Shown here in pieces: positions 1 to 5,600 of a stretch of DNA of 6,744 bases (positions are counted from its first letter, which is position 1; the number at the start of each line of letters is the position of its first letter). Position numbers and translations under genes: made by a program. Source of the stretch: an uncultured Collinsella sp. (GTDB lineage: Bacteria; Actinomycetota; Coriobacteriia; Coriobacteriales; Coriobacteriaceae); NCBI GenBank assembly GCA_900752475.1, contig CAADVJ010000144.1, positions 1-6,744 of the forward strand, given 5' to 3'. The notes under the pieces were generated by a model. That model ran no database searches and was not told the origin of the DNA. It was given only the letters and a program-made list of their open reading frames with translations.

Positions 1-220
1 CAAGACCAGAGTACTTTGCGGGATTAACGCGTGGACGCAACACAATCGAAAGTAATAGATTTCCGGCGGTTGAATCCCACTTGTGGCCGCGCCGGCCGCG
101 TCCTGCTGTTTGAGCCCGGGCGGCAAGTCCTGTGCCGTGCGGCGCTCCCTGTTTTCCTGCTTCGAGCAGGTCATCGTTGGTCGATCCGGTTACGTCGACT
201 ATCGTTAATTGGGCATTCAT
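1..220 (-). CDS. birA: Biotin--[acetyl-CoA-carboxylase] ligase, N-terminal part (cut by left window edge)
   Basis: The minus-strand reading from the ATG at 220-218 is open for 73 codons to the window edge. It matches the start of the BirA catalytic domain: a Ser-Thr-Asn substrate-site motif at residues 13-15, then QTAGRGRRGHKW at 37-48, the biotinyl-AMP binding loop, and a following NLLLSIVLRP strand. The family activates biotin with ATP and transfers it to the carrier lysine of AccB, in the cytoplasm. The start is well fixed: an AGGAGGT Shine-Dalgarno lies at 237-231, and an in-frame TAG at 238-236 excludes a longer protein. The protein therefore begins directly at the catalytic domain and lacks the winged-helix domain of E. 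coli BirA (a group I, non-regulatory ligase). It is divergent from the fab/acc operon, whose accB product is its expected substrate. The C-terminal part is outside the window. Confidence 0.93.
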   Translation of the reverse strand, partial: MNAQLTIVDVTGSTNDDLLEAGKQGAPHGTGLAARAQTAGRGRRGHKWDSTAGNLLLSIVLRPRVNPAKYSGL

Positions 221-313
221 AACGGTTGCTACCTCCTAAGTTAATAAGGCAATCGCGTAATGGTGTCGAGAGATAGACACTATGTGAAGCCTTTGTCGCA
301 TTTGGACAATTTA

Positions 314-331
314 ATGTTAACACGTCAACAA
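314..331 (+). repeat. Candidate operator, copy 1 of an 18-bp direct repeat
   Basis: ATGTTAACACGTCAACAA at 314-331 recurs 48 bp downstream with one mismatch. The core GTTAAC-AC-GTCAAC is an imperfect palindrome: 12 of the 16 positions of 315-330 match their own reverse complement, with half-sites GTTAAC and GTTGAC. Two near-identical palindromic sites in a promoter region are typical of a dimeric repressor. This copy lies just upstream of the -10-like TAAAAT at 336-341, covering the -35/spacer region of that candidate promoter. The cognate regulator is not in the window. Confidence 0.6.
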
Positions 332-335
332 CGAC

Positions 336-341
336 TAAAAT
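336..341 (+). promoter_or_regulatory. Candidate -10 element of the fab operon promoter
   Basis: TAAAAT matches the consensus TATAAT at 5 of 6 positions and lies about 55 nt before the fabH start, between the two repeat copies. At 16-18 nt spacing there is no good -35 hexamer; at 17 nt the sequence is AATGTT (313-318), inside repeat copy 1. A weak -35 would fit an activator-dependent or regulated promoter. A second -10-like hexamer, TTTAAT, is at 310-315, also without a clear -35. The position is inferred from base matches only. Confidence 0.3.
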
Positions 342-361
342 GCGCTATCCTCTCTTGGTCG

Positions 362-379
362 ATGTAAACACGTCAACAA
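362..379 (+). repeat. Candidate operator, copy 2 of an 18-bp direct repeat
   Basis: ATGTAAACACGTCAACAA at 362-379 differs from copy 1 only at its fifth base (A for T). The right half-site GTCAAC is unchanged, and the left half-site GTAAAC is a poorer palindromic match (10 of 16 over 363-378). It sits between the candidate transcription start (about 348) and the fabH Shine-Dalgarno (383-390), where bound protein would block elongation or initiation. The 48-bp centre-to-centre distance is about 4.6 helical turns, so the two copies would not lie on the same DNA face. Confidence 0.6.
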
Positions 380-382
380 TCC

Positions 383-390
383 AAAGGAGG
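383..390 (+). promoter_or_regulatory. Strong Shine-Dalgarno of fabH
   Basis: AAAGGAGG lies 6 nt before the ATG at 397. It decides the start. An in-frame upstream ATG at 340 has no ribosome binding site, overlaps the candidate -10 and would add 19 non-conserved residues. Confidence 0.85.
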
Positions 391-396
391 TTAGTG

Positions 397-1356
397 ATGG
401 GTTTCACGATTCTTGGAACAGGCTCGGCGCTTCCTGAGCGCAGCGTTTCCAATGACGAGCTGTCTGAGTTCCTCGATACCTCGGATGAGTGGATTTTTAC
501 TCGCACAGGTATAAAGAGCCGCCACGTCTGCACCACCGAGTCACTTGACGACCTTGCCGTGGCGGCGAGCGAGCGGGCACTCCAGGTGTCCGGAATCGAC
601 GCGAGCCAGCTGGATCTGATCGTCTGCTCGACGACGACGGGTGACCACCTTGTTCCCGCCGAGGCGTGTGCCGTTGCTGAGCGACTTGGCGCGACGTGCC
701 CTGCCTTCGATGTCTCGGCGGCTTGTGCCGGCTTCGTATTTGCGCTCGATGTCGCCGAGGGCTATATCGCCCGCAGCCGTGCCGAGCGCGTGCTTGTTGT
801 TGCTGCCGAGCAGATGACGCGCGCGCTCGACTGGACCGACCGTGCCACCTGCGTGCTTTTTGGCGATGGGGCAGGCGCCGCAGTGATTGAAGCTGGGGGA
901 GACAACCCCCTTGCCGTTGAGCTTTCGACGGCGCCCGACGTCGAGACGTTGCGCGTTCCCGGTCTGGTCGGTACCTCGCCGTTTAGGGCTTCCGCAGATA
1001 GCGCGAGCGTGCTGTCCATGAACGGCCGCCGCGTGTTCAAGTTCGGCGTCAACGCCATCTGCGACACGGTCCATAAGCTTGCGATCGATGTGGGCATTTT
1101 GGTCGAAGACATCGATCATTTTGTATTCCATCAGGCTAACGAACGAATCCTGAGCCAGGCGGTCAAGCGCCTGGGCGTGCCGGACGAGCGCGTGGTTCGC
1201 ACGTTGCGCGAGACCGGCAACATTTCGAGCGCATGCATTCCGCTTGCTCTCGATCGACTGACAAATACCGGCGCGCTGCACGCGGGCGACACCATCGCCC
1301 TGGTCGGATTTGGCGCCGGCTTGGATGTAGGTGGCTATCTACTTCGCTGGAAGTAG
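397..1356 (+). CDS. fabH: 3-oxoacyl-ACP synthase III (beta-ketoacyl-ACP synthase III)
   Basis: FabH condenses an acyl-CoA primer with malonyl-ACP, the first carbon-carbon bond of fatty acid synthesis, in the cytoplasm. The protein is 319 residues (E. coli FabH is 317). The thiolase-fold signatures are intact: TSDEWIFTRTGI at 28-39, catalytic Cys110 in DVSAACAGF, His245 in FHQAN, Asn275 in TGNISSA, and the C-terminal GFGAGLDVGGYLLRW. The Cys-His-Asn triad marks a KAS III enzyme rather than FabF/FabB. The usual GNTSAAS stretch reads GNISSAC here, and GFGGG reads GFGAG; both look like tolerated variants. It is the first gene of the operon, 52 nt before acpP, and its start is fixed by the Shine-Dalgarno at 383-390. 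Primer preference (acetyl or branched) cannot be read from the sequence with confidence. Confidence 0.97.
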   Translation: MGFTILGTGSALPERSVSNDELSEFLDTSDEWIFTRTGIKSRHVCTTESLDDLAVAASERALQVSGIDASQLDLIVCSTTTGDHLVPAEACAVAERLGATCPAFDVSAACAGFVFALDVAEGYIARSRAERVLVVAAEQMTRALDWTDRATCVLFGDGAGAAVIEAGGDNPLAVELSTAPDVETLRVPGLVGTSPFRASADSASVLSMNGRRVFKFGVNAICDTVHKLAIDVGILVEDIDHFVFHQANERILSQAVKRLGVPDERVVRTLRETGNISSACIPLALDRLTNTGALHAGDTIALVGFGAGLDVGGYLLRWK

Positions 1357-1377
1357 TTGCACATAGGAAATGAAAAC

Positions 1378-1388
1378 GCCCCTGGGGC
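1378..1388 (+). repeat. Small hairpin in the fabH-acpP gap
   Basis: GCCCCTGGGGC is a perfect inverted repeat; as RNA it would form 4 G-C/C-G pairs with a CTG loop. It lies 6 nt before the acpP Shine-Dalgarno (1395-1401). No T-tract follows, so it is not a normal intrinsic terminator. Possible roles are mRNA processing, stability or attenuation, none shown. Confidence 0.45.
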
Positions 1389-1408
1389 ACAAACAAAGGA
1401 GAACTACC

Positions 1409-1645
1409 ATGGCAGATCAGAAGACATTCGAGCGCGTTTGCGACGTTATCCGTGAGACCGCCGGCCTTGACGATGTCGAGATGAAGCCCGAGTCCACGCT
1501 CGAGGAGATTGGCCTCGACAGCCTGGGTACCGTCGAGATCCTCGTTGCCGTCGAGGACGAGTTTGGCATTGAGCTCGATACCGAGGAGAACCCCAAGACG
1601 GTCGGCGAGTTTGTCGATACGGTCGAGGCGGCATTGGAGAAGTAG
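1409..1645 (+). CDS. acpP: Acyl carrier protein
   Basis: This is a 78-residue, strongly acidic protein of standard ACP length. It carries the growing acyl chain on a 4'-phosphopantetheine attached to Ser38 in the GLDSL motif (residues 35-39). Helix II continues TVEILVAVEDEFGIEL, as in the family. The residue after DSL, usually Asp (Asp38 in E. coli), is Gly40. The start is chosen at 1409 because AAAGGAG at 1395-1401 lies 7 nt upstream; a longer in-frame reading from ATG 1370 would add 13 basic residues not typical of ACP. The stop codon is 2 nt before the fabK ATG, so the two are probably translationally coupled. It is activated by a holo-ACP synthase not seen here and serves every Fab enzyme in the operon. 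Confidence 0.97.
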   Translation: MADQKTFERVCDVIRETAGLDDVEMKPESTLEEIGLDSLGTVEILVAVEDEFGIELDTEENPKTVGEFVDTVEAALEK

Positions 1646-1647
1646 TG

Positions 1648-2592
1648 ATGCTCAAGTCTCCTCTCTGCGATCTGCTCGGCATCGAAAAACCCGTGTTCCA
1701 GGGTGGCATGGCCTGGATTGCCGACGCCTCGCTGGCGTCTGCCGTGTCCGAGGCAGGCGGCTTAGGGATTATCGCGGCCATGAATGCCGACGCAAACTGG
1801 CTGCGCGATCAGATTCACGAGCTGCGCGCCAAGACGGATAAGCCCTTTGGCGTCAACGTTATGCTCATGAGCCCGTTTGTCGACGAGGTCGCACAAGTGG
1901 TGATTGATGAGCAGGTGCCCGTTGTGGTGACCGGTGCAGGTAATCCCACCAAGTACATGAAGGCGTGGAACGAGGCGGGCATCAAGGTTATTCCCGTCGT
2001 GGCTTCGGTGGCGCTGGCGCGTCTCGTGGCGCGTCGCGGAGCCACTGCCGTGGTTGCCGAGGGCACCGAATCAGGCGGCCATATTGGCGAGACCTCGACG
2101 ATGGCACTTGTCCCGCAGGTTGCCGATGCGGTCGATATTCCCGTGGTTGCGGCTGGCGGCATCGCCGATGGCCGCGGCGTGGCGGCCGCTTTTATGCTCG
2201 GCGCTGCCGGCGTCCAGGTGGGAACACGCTTTCTGGTCGCAAACGAGTGCACCGTATCCGAACAGTACAAAGAGATGGTCCTGAAGGCCAACGACACTTC
2301 GACGCGTGCGACCGGTCGCTCGACGGGACATCCGGTTCGCGCCCTCAAGAGCCCCTTCACCAACGCGTATGCCAAGAACGAGGCGGCGGGCGCAAGCCCC
2401 GAGGAGCTTGGGGCCATGGGCACGGGCGCGCTTCGTAAAGCCGCAAAGGACGGTAATTACGAAGAGGGTTCGTATTTGTGCGGACAGATTGCCGGCATGG
2501 TCAACGAACGCCAGAGCGCACGCGAAATCGTCGACGATCTGGTCGATGGCGCCGAGCATGTCCTGAAGGGTGCGTCCGCATGGGTAGCGTAG
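1648..2592 (+). CDS. fabK: Enoyl-ACP reductase II (FMN-dependent)
   Basis: FabK reduces trans-2-enoyl-ACP to acyl-ACP, the last step of each elongation cycle, using NAD(P)H and FMN. The 314-residue protein has the nitronate monooxygenase/FabK TIM-barrel signatures: FQGGMAWIADASLASAVSEAGGLG at 17-40, GVNVMLM at 68-74, VVTGAG at 93-98, ESGGHIG at 141-147, PVVAAGGIADG at 165-175 and GVQVGTRFL at 188-196. His145 aligns with the catalytic His144 of S. pneumoniae FabK. The start at 1648 has GGAGA at 1636-1640 with 7-nt spacing. GTG at 1645, overlapping the acpP stop, is the alternative and would add one residue. Nitronate monooxygenase is the main alternative name, but the acpP-fabD context makes FabK nearly certain. 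Its 3' end overlaps fabD by 13 nt. FabK enzymes are structurally unrelated to FabI and naturally refractory to triclosan. Confidence 0.96.
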   Translation: MLKSPLCDLLGIEKPVFQGGMAWIADASLASAVSEAGGLGIIAAMNADANWLRDQIHELRAKTDKPFGVNVMLMSPFVDEVAQVVIDEQVPVVVTGAGNPTKYMKAWNEAGIKVIPVVASVALARLVARRGATAVVAEGTESGGHIGETSTMALVPQVADAVDIPVVAAGGIADGRGVAAAFMLGAAGVQVGTRFLVANECTVSEQYKEMVLKANDTSTRATGRSTGHPVRALKSPFTNAYAKNEAAGASPEELGAMGTGALRKAAKDGNYEEGSYLCGQIAGMVNERQSAREIVDDLVDGAEHVLKGASAWVA

Positions 2593-3506
2593 CGTTTCTG
2601 TTTGCCGGTCAGGGTGCCCAGCATCCCGCGATGGGCGTCGACCTCATCGAAGCATCGCCGGCAGCTGCCGAGGTGTTCGCCATTGCCGATGAGGTACGCC
2701 CGGGGACGAGCGAGCAGTGCCGGAGCGCCTCCAAGGAGGAGCTCTCGCAGACCGAGAACACGCAGCCGTGCGTGTTCGTGCACGACCTGGCTGTCGCCGT
2801 CGCCCTGCGCGAGCGCGGCGTGGTGCCTGCCTCCTGTGCGGGATTCTCGCTGGGCGAGGTCGCTGCACTCACCTTTGCGGGGGCATTCGATACGCGAGCG
2901 GGTTTTGAGCTCGTGTGTGAGCGCGCGGCATTGATGGCCACGGCGGCTGAGCGTCACCCCGGCGGCATGCGCGCCGTCATCAAAATCGATGCGGCGCAGG
3001 TCGAGGGCTTGGCAAAAAAGGCCGGCGAGGACTGCTGGCCGGTCAACTACAACAGTCCGCAGCAGACGGTTGTGGCCGGAGCGTCCGGGGCGTTGCAGAC
3101 CCTCGACGTCCTGGTAAAAGAGGCTGGTGGCCGGGCCATGAAGGTCGCGGTGTCGGGTGCATTCCATAGCCCCTATATGGCTGAGGCGACTGAGGGGCTG
3201 GCGACGTATATCCAAGCCGGGCACGCCCCGTCCCCTTTGCTGATTCCGGTCATGGCAAATATGACGGCGGCGCCCTATCCGGCCGACCCGCAGGCGGCAT
3301 CGGAGGTGCTGGCCAACCAGGTGAGTCATGCCGTGCGCTGGGTCGACACGCTGCATGCTCTGCAGGATCAAGGCATCGACACGTTTATTGAGGTCGGCCC
3401 CGGCAAAACGCTGTCTGGCCTGGTCAAGCGTACGTTGAGCGACGTTCGTGTGTATTCGTGCGAAACGGCCGAACAGGTCGCAGCTATTGCCGACGAGCTC
3501 GCATAG
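2580..3506 (+). CDS. fabD: Malonyl-CoA:ACP transacylase
   Basis: FabD transfers malonyl from CoA to holo-ACP to supply extender units. The 308-residue protein (E. coli 309) shows GQGAQ at 10-14, the nucleophile elbow GFSLGE at 88-93 with Ser90, Arg115 in the LVCERAALM helix, which binds the malonyl carboxylate, catalytic His196 in GAFHSPYM, Gln247 before the AVRW segment, and the C-terminal EVGPGKTLSGLVKR. The elbow usually reads GHSLGE; here Phe replaces His. The start at ATG 2580 lies inside the last codons of fabK, with AAGGG at 2566-2570, 9 nt upstream. It gives the canonical N-terminus (SVAFLFAGQGAQ). The 13-nt overlap implies coupling with fabK. Confidence 0.97.
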   Translation: MGSVAFLFAGQGAQHPAMGVDLIEASPAAAEVFAIADEVRPGTSEQCRSASKEELSQTENTQPCVFVHDLAVAVALRERGVVPASCAGFSLGEVAALTFAGAFDTRAGFELVCERAALMATAAERHPGGMRAVIKIDAAQVEGLAKKAGEDCWPVNYNSPQQTVVAGASGALQTLDVLVKEAGGRAMKVAVSGAFHSPYMAEATEGLATYIQAGHAPSPLLIPVMANMTAAPYPADPQAASEVLANQVSHAVRWVDTLHALQDQGIDTFIEVGPGKTLSGLVKRTLSDVRVYSCETAEQVAAIADELA

Positions 3507-3518
3507 CCCACAGGGCTG
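3504..3518 (+). repeat. Small hairpin at the fabD stop codon
   Basis: AGCCC (3505-3509) and GGGCT (3513-3517) form a 5-bp stem with an ACA loop; T3504 and G3518 can add a wobble pair. The stem includes the fabD TAG and ends 7 nt before the fabG Shine-Dalgarno (AAAGGA, 3526-3531). There is no T-tract, so a terminator role is unlikely. Function unknown; possibly mRNA processing or limiting coupling between fabD and fabG. Confidence 0.45.
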
Positions 3519-3536
3519 CAACCCGAAAGGAATGAC

Positions 3537-4310
3537 ATGGGCAACTTGAACAACGGCGCGCTCGAGCGCAACGACTCACGTCGCGTGGCGCTTGTCACGG
3601 GCGGCTCGCGCGGCATCGGTCGCGCTTGTGCCGTGGGCCTGGCGGAGGACGGCTTTGATATCGCCGTCGTCTATGCCGGTAGCGCAGATGCGGCGCGCGA
3701 GACGTGCGAAGCCTGTGAGGCGGCTGGTGCCACGGCGCGCGCATATCAATGTGACGTGGCCGACCCCGCCGCCGTCAACACTTGCGTGGAGACGGTCCTC
3801 AACGACCTTGGCTCCATTTGGGCGCTCGTCAACAACGCCGGCATCACGCGCGACGGCCTGCTCATGCGTATGGGTGACGATGCCTTCGACCGCGTGCTCG
3901 ATGTCAATCTCAAGGGCACGTTCAATACGACGCGCGCGCTCACCAAGACCTTTATGCGTCAGCGCAGCGGCTGCGTCATCAACATGAGCTCGGTTGTGGG
4001 CCTGATGGGCAATGCCGGGCAGGCCAACTACGCCGCCTCCAAGGCGGGCGTGATCGGTCTGACCAAGGCGGTGGCGCGCGAGCTTGCGCCCCGCGGCGTA
4101 CGAGTGAACGCGGTCGCCCCCGGGTTTGTCGAGACCGATATGACGGCAAAGCTCTCGGAGAAGGTGCGTACGGTAACCGAGGAGCAGATTCCCCTTAAGC
4201 GTATGGCGCAGCCCGAAGAGGTGGCCGGTGTGGTGCGATTTTTAGTGAGCGATGCGGCTGCCTACATTACGGGCGAAGTCATACGCGTCGACGGCGGAAT
4301 GGCGATGTAG
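3537..4310 (+). CDS. fabG: 3-oxoacyl-ACP reductase (NADPH)
   Basis: FabG reduces beta-ketoacyl-ACP to (R)-3-hydroxyacyl-ACP. It is a classical short-chain dehydrogenase of 257 residues: cofactor motif TGGSRGIG at 21-28, NNAG at 99-102, Asn124 in DVNLKG, catalytic Ser152 in MSSVVG, and YAASK with Tyr165 and Lys169. PGFVETDMT (195-203) and the C-terminal ITGEVIRVDGGM follow the FabG pattern. About 10 residues more than usual precede the first beta strand (MGNLNNGALERNDSRR). The start is nonetheless supported by AAAGGA at 3526-3531 and no nearer in-frame start. An out-of-frame ATG at 3532 is ignored. It lies 30 nt after fabD and 39 nt before fabF. Confidence 0.97.
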   Translation: MGNLNNGALERNDSRRVALVTGGSRGIGRACAVGLAEDGFDIAVVYAGSADAARETCEACEAAGATARAYQCDVADPAAVNTCVETVLNDLGSIWALVNNAGITRDGLLMRMGDDAFDRVLDVNLKGTFNTTRALTKTFMRQRSGCVINMSSVVGLMGNAGQANYAASKAGVIGLTKAVARELAPRGVRVNAVAPGFVETDMTAKLSEKVRTVTEEQIPLKRMAQPEEVAGVVRFLVSDAAAYITGEVIRVDGGMAM

Positions 4311-4313
4311 AAA

Positions 4314-4335
4314 CCAGAGCCGAAGAACGGCTTGG
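4314..4335 (+). repeat. Hairpin in the fabG-fabF gap, just before the fabF Shine-Dalgarno
   Basis: AGCCG (4318-4322) pairs perfectly with CGGCT (4328-4332) around an AAGAA loop. A G-T wobble (4317/4333) and two further C-G pairs (4314-4315 with 4334-4335) extend it past a bulged A4316. It ends 3 nt before the AGGAG at 4339-4343. No T-tract follows. This is the most stable-looking of the three junction hairpins and is placed where it could affect fabF translation or 5' end processing. Pairing is seen; function is inferred. Confidence 0.5.
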
Positions 4336-4338
4336 ATG

Positions 4339-4343
4339 AGGAG
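4339..4343 (+). promoter_or_regulatory. Shine-Dalgarno deciding the fabF start
   Basis: AGGAG lies 3 nt from ATG 4347 and 6 nt from ATG 4350. The 6-nt spacing favours the second ATG of the tandem pair. A TTG at 4332 upstream overlaps the hairpin and is not a credible start. Confidence 0.65.
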
Positions 4344-4349
4344 ACCATG

Positions 4350-5597
4350 ATGGAACAGAGAGTTGCAATCACCGGTATCGGTGCCGTATCGCCGCTCGGT
4401 AACACGGCGCTTGCTACCTGGGCGGCCATGTGCGCCGGCACGTGCGGCATCGGCCCGATCACGCACTTCGATACCGATGCGTTTGCCGTTAAGGTGGCGG
4501 CCGAGGTCAAGGGTTTTGACGGCAACGAGTACTTCGGCAAGCGTGACGCCAAGCACCTGGACCCCTGCGTTCAGTTTGCCCTGGCAGCGTCGGACGAGGC
4601 CATGCACGATGCGGGCTTTGATGTCGAGGGCGCCATCGATCGCGAGCGCCTGGGCGTCTACGTGGGTTCGGGCGTGGGCGGCATGCAGACACTCGTCGAC
4701 AACGTCCACACGATTGCCGACCGTGGGCCCCGCCGCGCATCGCCCTATATGATCGCGATGATGATCCCCAATATGGCTTCGGGCAATATCGCGATCCGCC
4801 ACAAGGCAAAGGGCCCGACCCTGCCCGTGGTGACCGCCTGCGCGACCTCGGCCCATGCCGTGGGCGAGGCGTTCCGCGCCATCAAGCATGGCTATGCCGA
4901 TGCAATCCTGGCTGGCGGCGCCGAGGCGGCCATTATCCCCGATGCCGTTGCAGGCTTTACGTCCTGTCGTGCTCTCACCACTAATCCTGACCCGTCGACG
5001 GCATGCCGTCCGTTCGATGCAGACCGCGACGGCTTTGTGATGGGCGAGGGCGCCTGCGTGCTGGTGCTCGAGAGCATGGAACACGCGCTGGCTCGCGGGG
5101 CGCACATTTATGCCGAGGTCGTGGGTTACGGCAACACCGATGATGCCTATCACATCACGAGCCCCGATCCCGAGGCTGCCGGCATCGCCCGTGCGATATC
5201 GCTGGCGGTTGCCGAGGGCGACGTCAAGCCTTCCGAGGGCCTCTACATCAACGCTCACGGCACCTCGACCAAGCTCAACGATTCGTCCGAGACGGCGGGC
5301 ATTAAGCGTGCGCTCGGCGAGGACGCGGCACGAGCCGCGCACGTCTCGTCGACCAAGTCGATGACCGGCCATATGATCGGTGCCACGGGTGCCATCGAGG
5401 TCATGGCCTGTGCCATGGCGCTCGAGCAGGGCGTGGTGCCCCCGACCATTAACTACCACACACCCGATCCCGCCTGCGATCTTGATTACACGCCTAATCG
5501 CGCGGTTCGCGCCGATCTTACCTGGGCGCTTTCGACCAACCTGGGCTTTGGCGGGCACAATGCCGCCATCGCGCTGCGTAGATATGCAAGGAGCTAG
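4350..5597 (+). CDS. fabF: 3-oxoacyl-ACP synthase II (elongating)
   Basis: FabF condenses acyl-ACP with malonyl-ACP in each elongation round. The 415-residue protein (E. coli 413) has the KAS I/II signatures: RVAITGIGAVSPLG at 4-17, catalytic Cys164 in VTACATSAH, His303 in INAHGTST, Lys336 in STKSMTGH, His341 at the end of the same motif, and the glycine-rich NLGFGGHNAAIAL at 397-409. The Cys-His-His triad separates it from FabH. The motif after HGTST reads KLND instead of the common PLND, a minor variant. As the only elongating synthase in the cluster it probably does all elongation, unless a FabB-like enzyme exists elsewhere. ATG 4347 is a possible start one residue longer. AccB follows after 3 nt. 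Confidence 0.97.
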   Translation: MEQRVAITGIGAVSPLGNTALATWAAMCAGTCGIGPITHFDTDAFAVKVAAEVKGFDGNEYFGKRDAKHLDPCVQFALAASDEAMHDAGFDVEGAIDRERLGVYVGSGVGGMQTLVDNVHTIADRGPRRASPYMIAMMIPNMASGNIAIRHKAKGPTLPVVTACATSAHAVGEAFRAIKHGYADAILAGGAEAAIIPDAVAGFTSCRALTTNPDPSTACRPFDADRDGFVMGEGACVLVLESMEHALARGAHIYAEVVGYGNTDDAYHITSPDPEAAGIARAISLAVAEGDVKPSEGLYINAHGTSTKLNDSSETAGIKRALGEDAARAAHVSSTKSMTGHMIGATGAIEVMACAMALEQGVVPPTINYHTPDPACDLDYTPNRAVRADLTWALSTNLGFGGHNAAIALRRYARS

Positions 5598-5600
5598 AGC

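Larger units (their letters stand above)
221..396. promoter_or_regulatory. Divergent birA/fabH intergenic regulatory region
   Basis: This 176-nt stretch between the birA and fabH starts is the only non-coding region over about 55 nt, and it is clearly richer in A and T than the genes. It must contain the birA promoter (minus strand) and the promoter of the fab operon (plus strand). Visible in it are a direct repeat with palindromic character (314-331 and 362-379), a -10-like hexamer (336-341), and two short inverted repeats: GTGTC-N8-GACAC at 263-280 and TTGTC-N7-GACAA at 293-309. I could not find a convincing -35/-10 pair for birA. A minus-strand TTGACG at 328-323 has only a weak -10 match (CCAAAT, 305-300). 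Confidence 0.8.

Noticed and set aside
31..222. 63-codon plus-strand frame starting with GTG
   Set aside because: It is antisense to birA, which has clear conserved motifs and a Shine-Dalgarno; the plus-strand peptide has no recognisable feature.
314..367. 17-codon upstream reading frame before fabH (possible leader peptide)
   Set aside because: It has no Shine-Dalgarno, begins inside repeat copy 1 and would start upstream of the most likely transcription start. Its bounds are set by the ATG and TAA in or near the repeats.
1378..1388. Intrinsic terminator between fabH and acpP
   Set aside because: The stem is short and no T-tract follows. The downstream genes belong to the same pathway and have no obvious promoter of their own.
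1370..1408. Longer acpP with 13 extra N-terminal residues from ATG 1370
   Set aside because: AGGAA directly abuts that ATG with about 1 nt spacing, while ATG 1409 has ideal spacing and gives standard ACP length.
2457..3521. 354-codon minus-strand reading frame across fabD
   Set aside because: It is antisense to an intact fabD with all catalytic motifs, has no ribosome binding context I could recognise, and looks like a codon-bias artefact.
3826..3837. Third copy of the CGTCAACAA repeat core inside fabG
   Set aside because: The match is the codons for Val-Asn-Asn of the conserved NNAG motif and lacks the left half of the palindrome, so it is coding coincidence.
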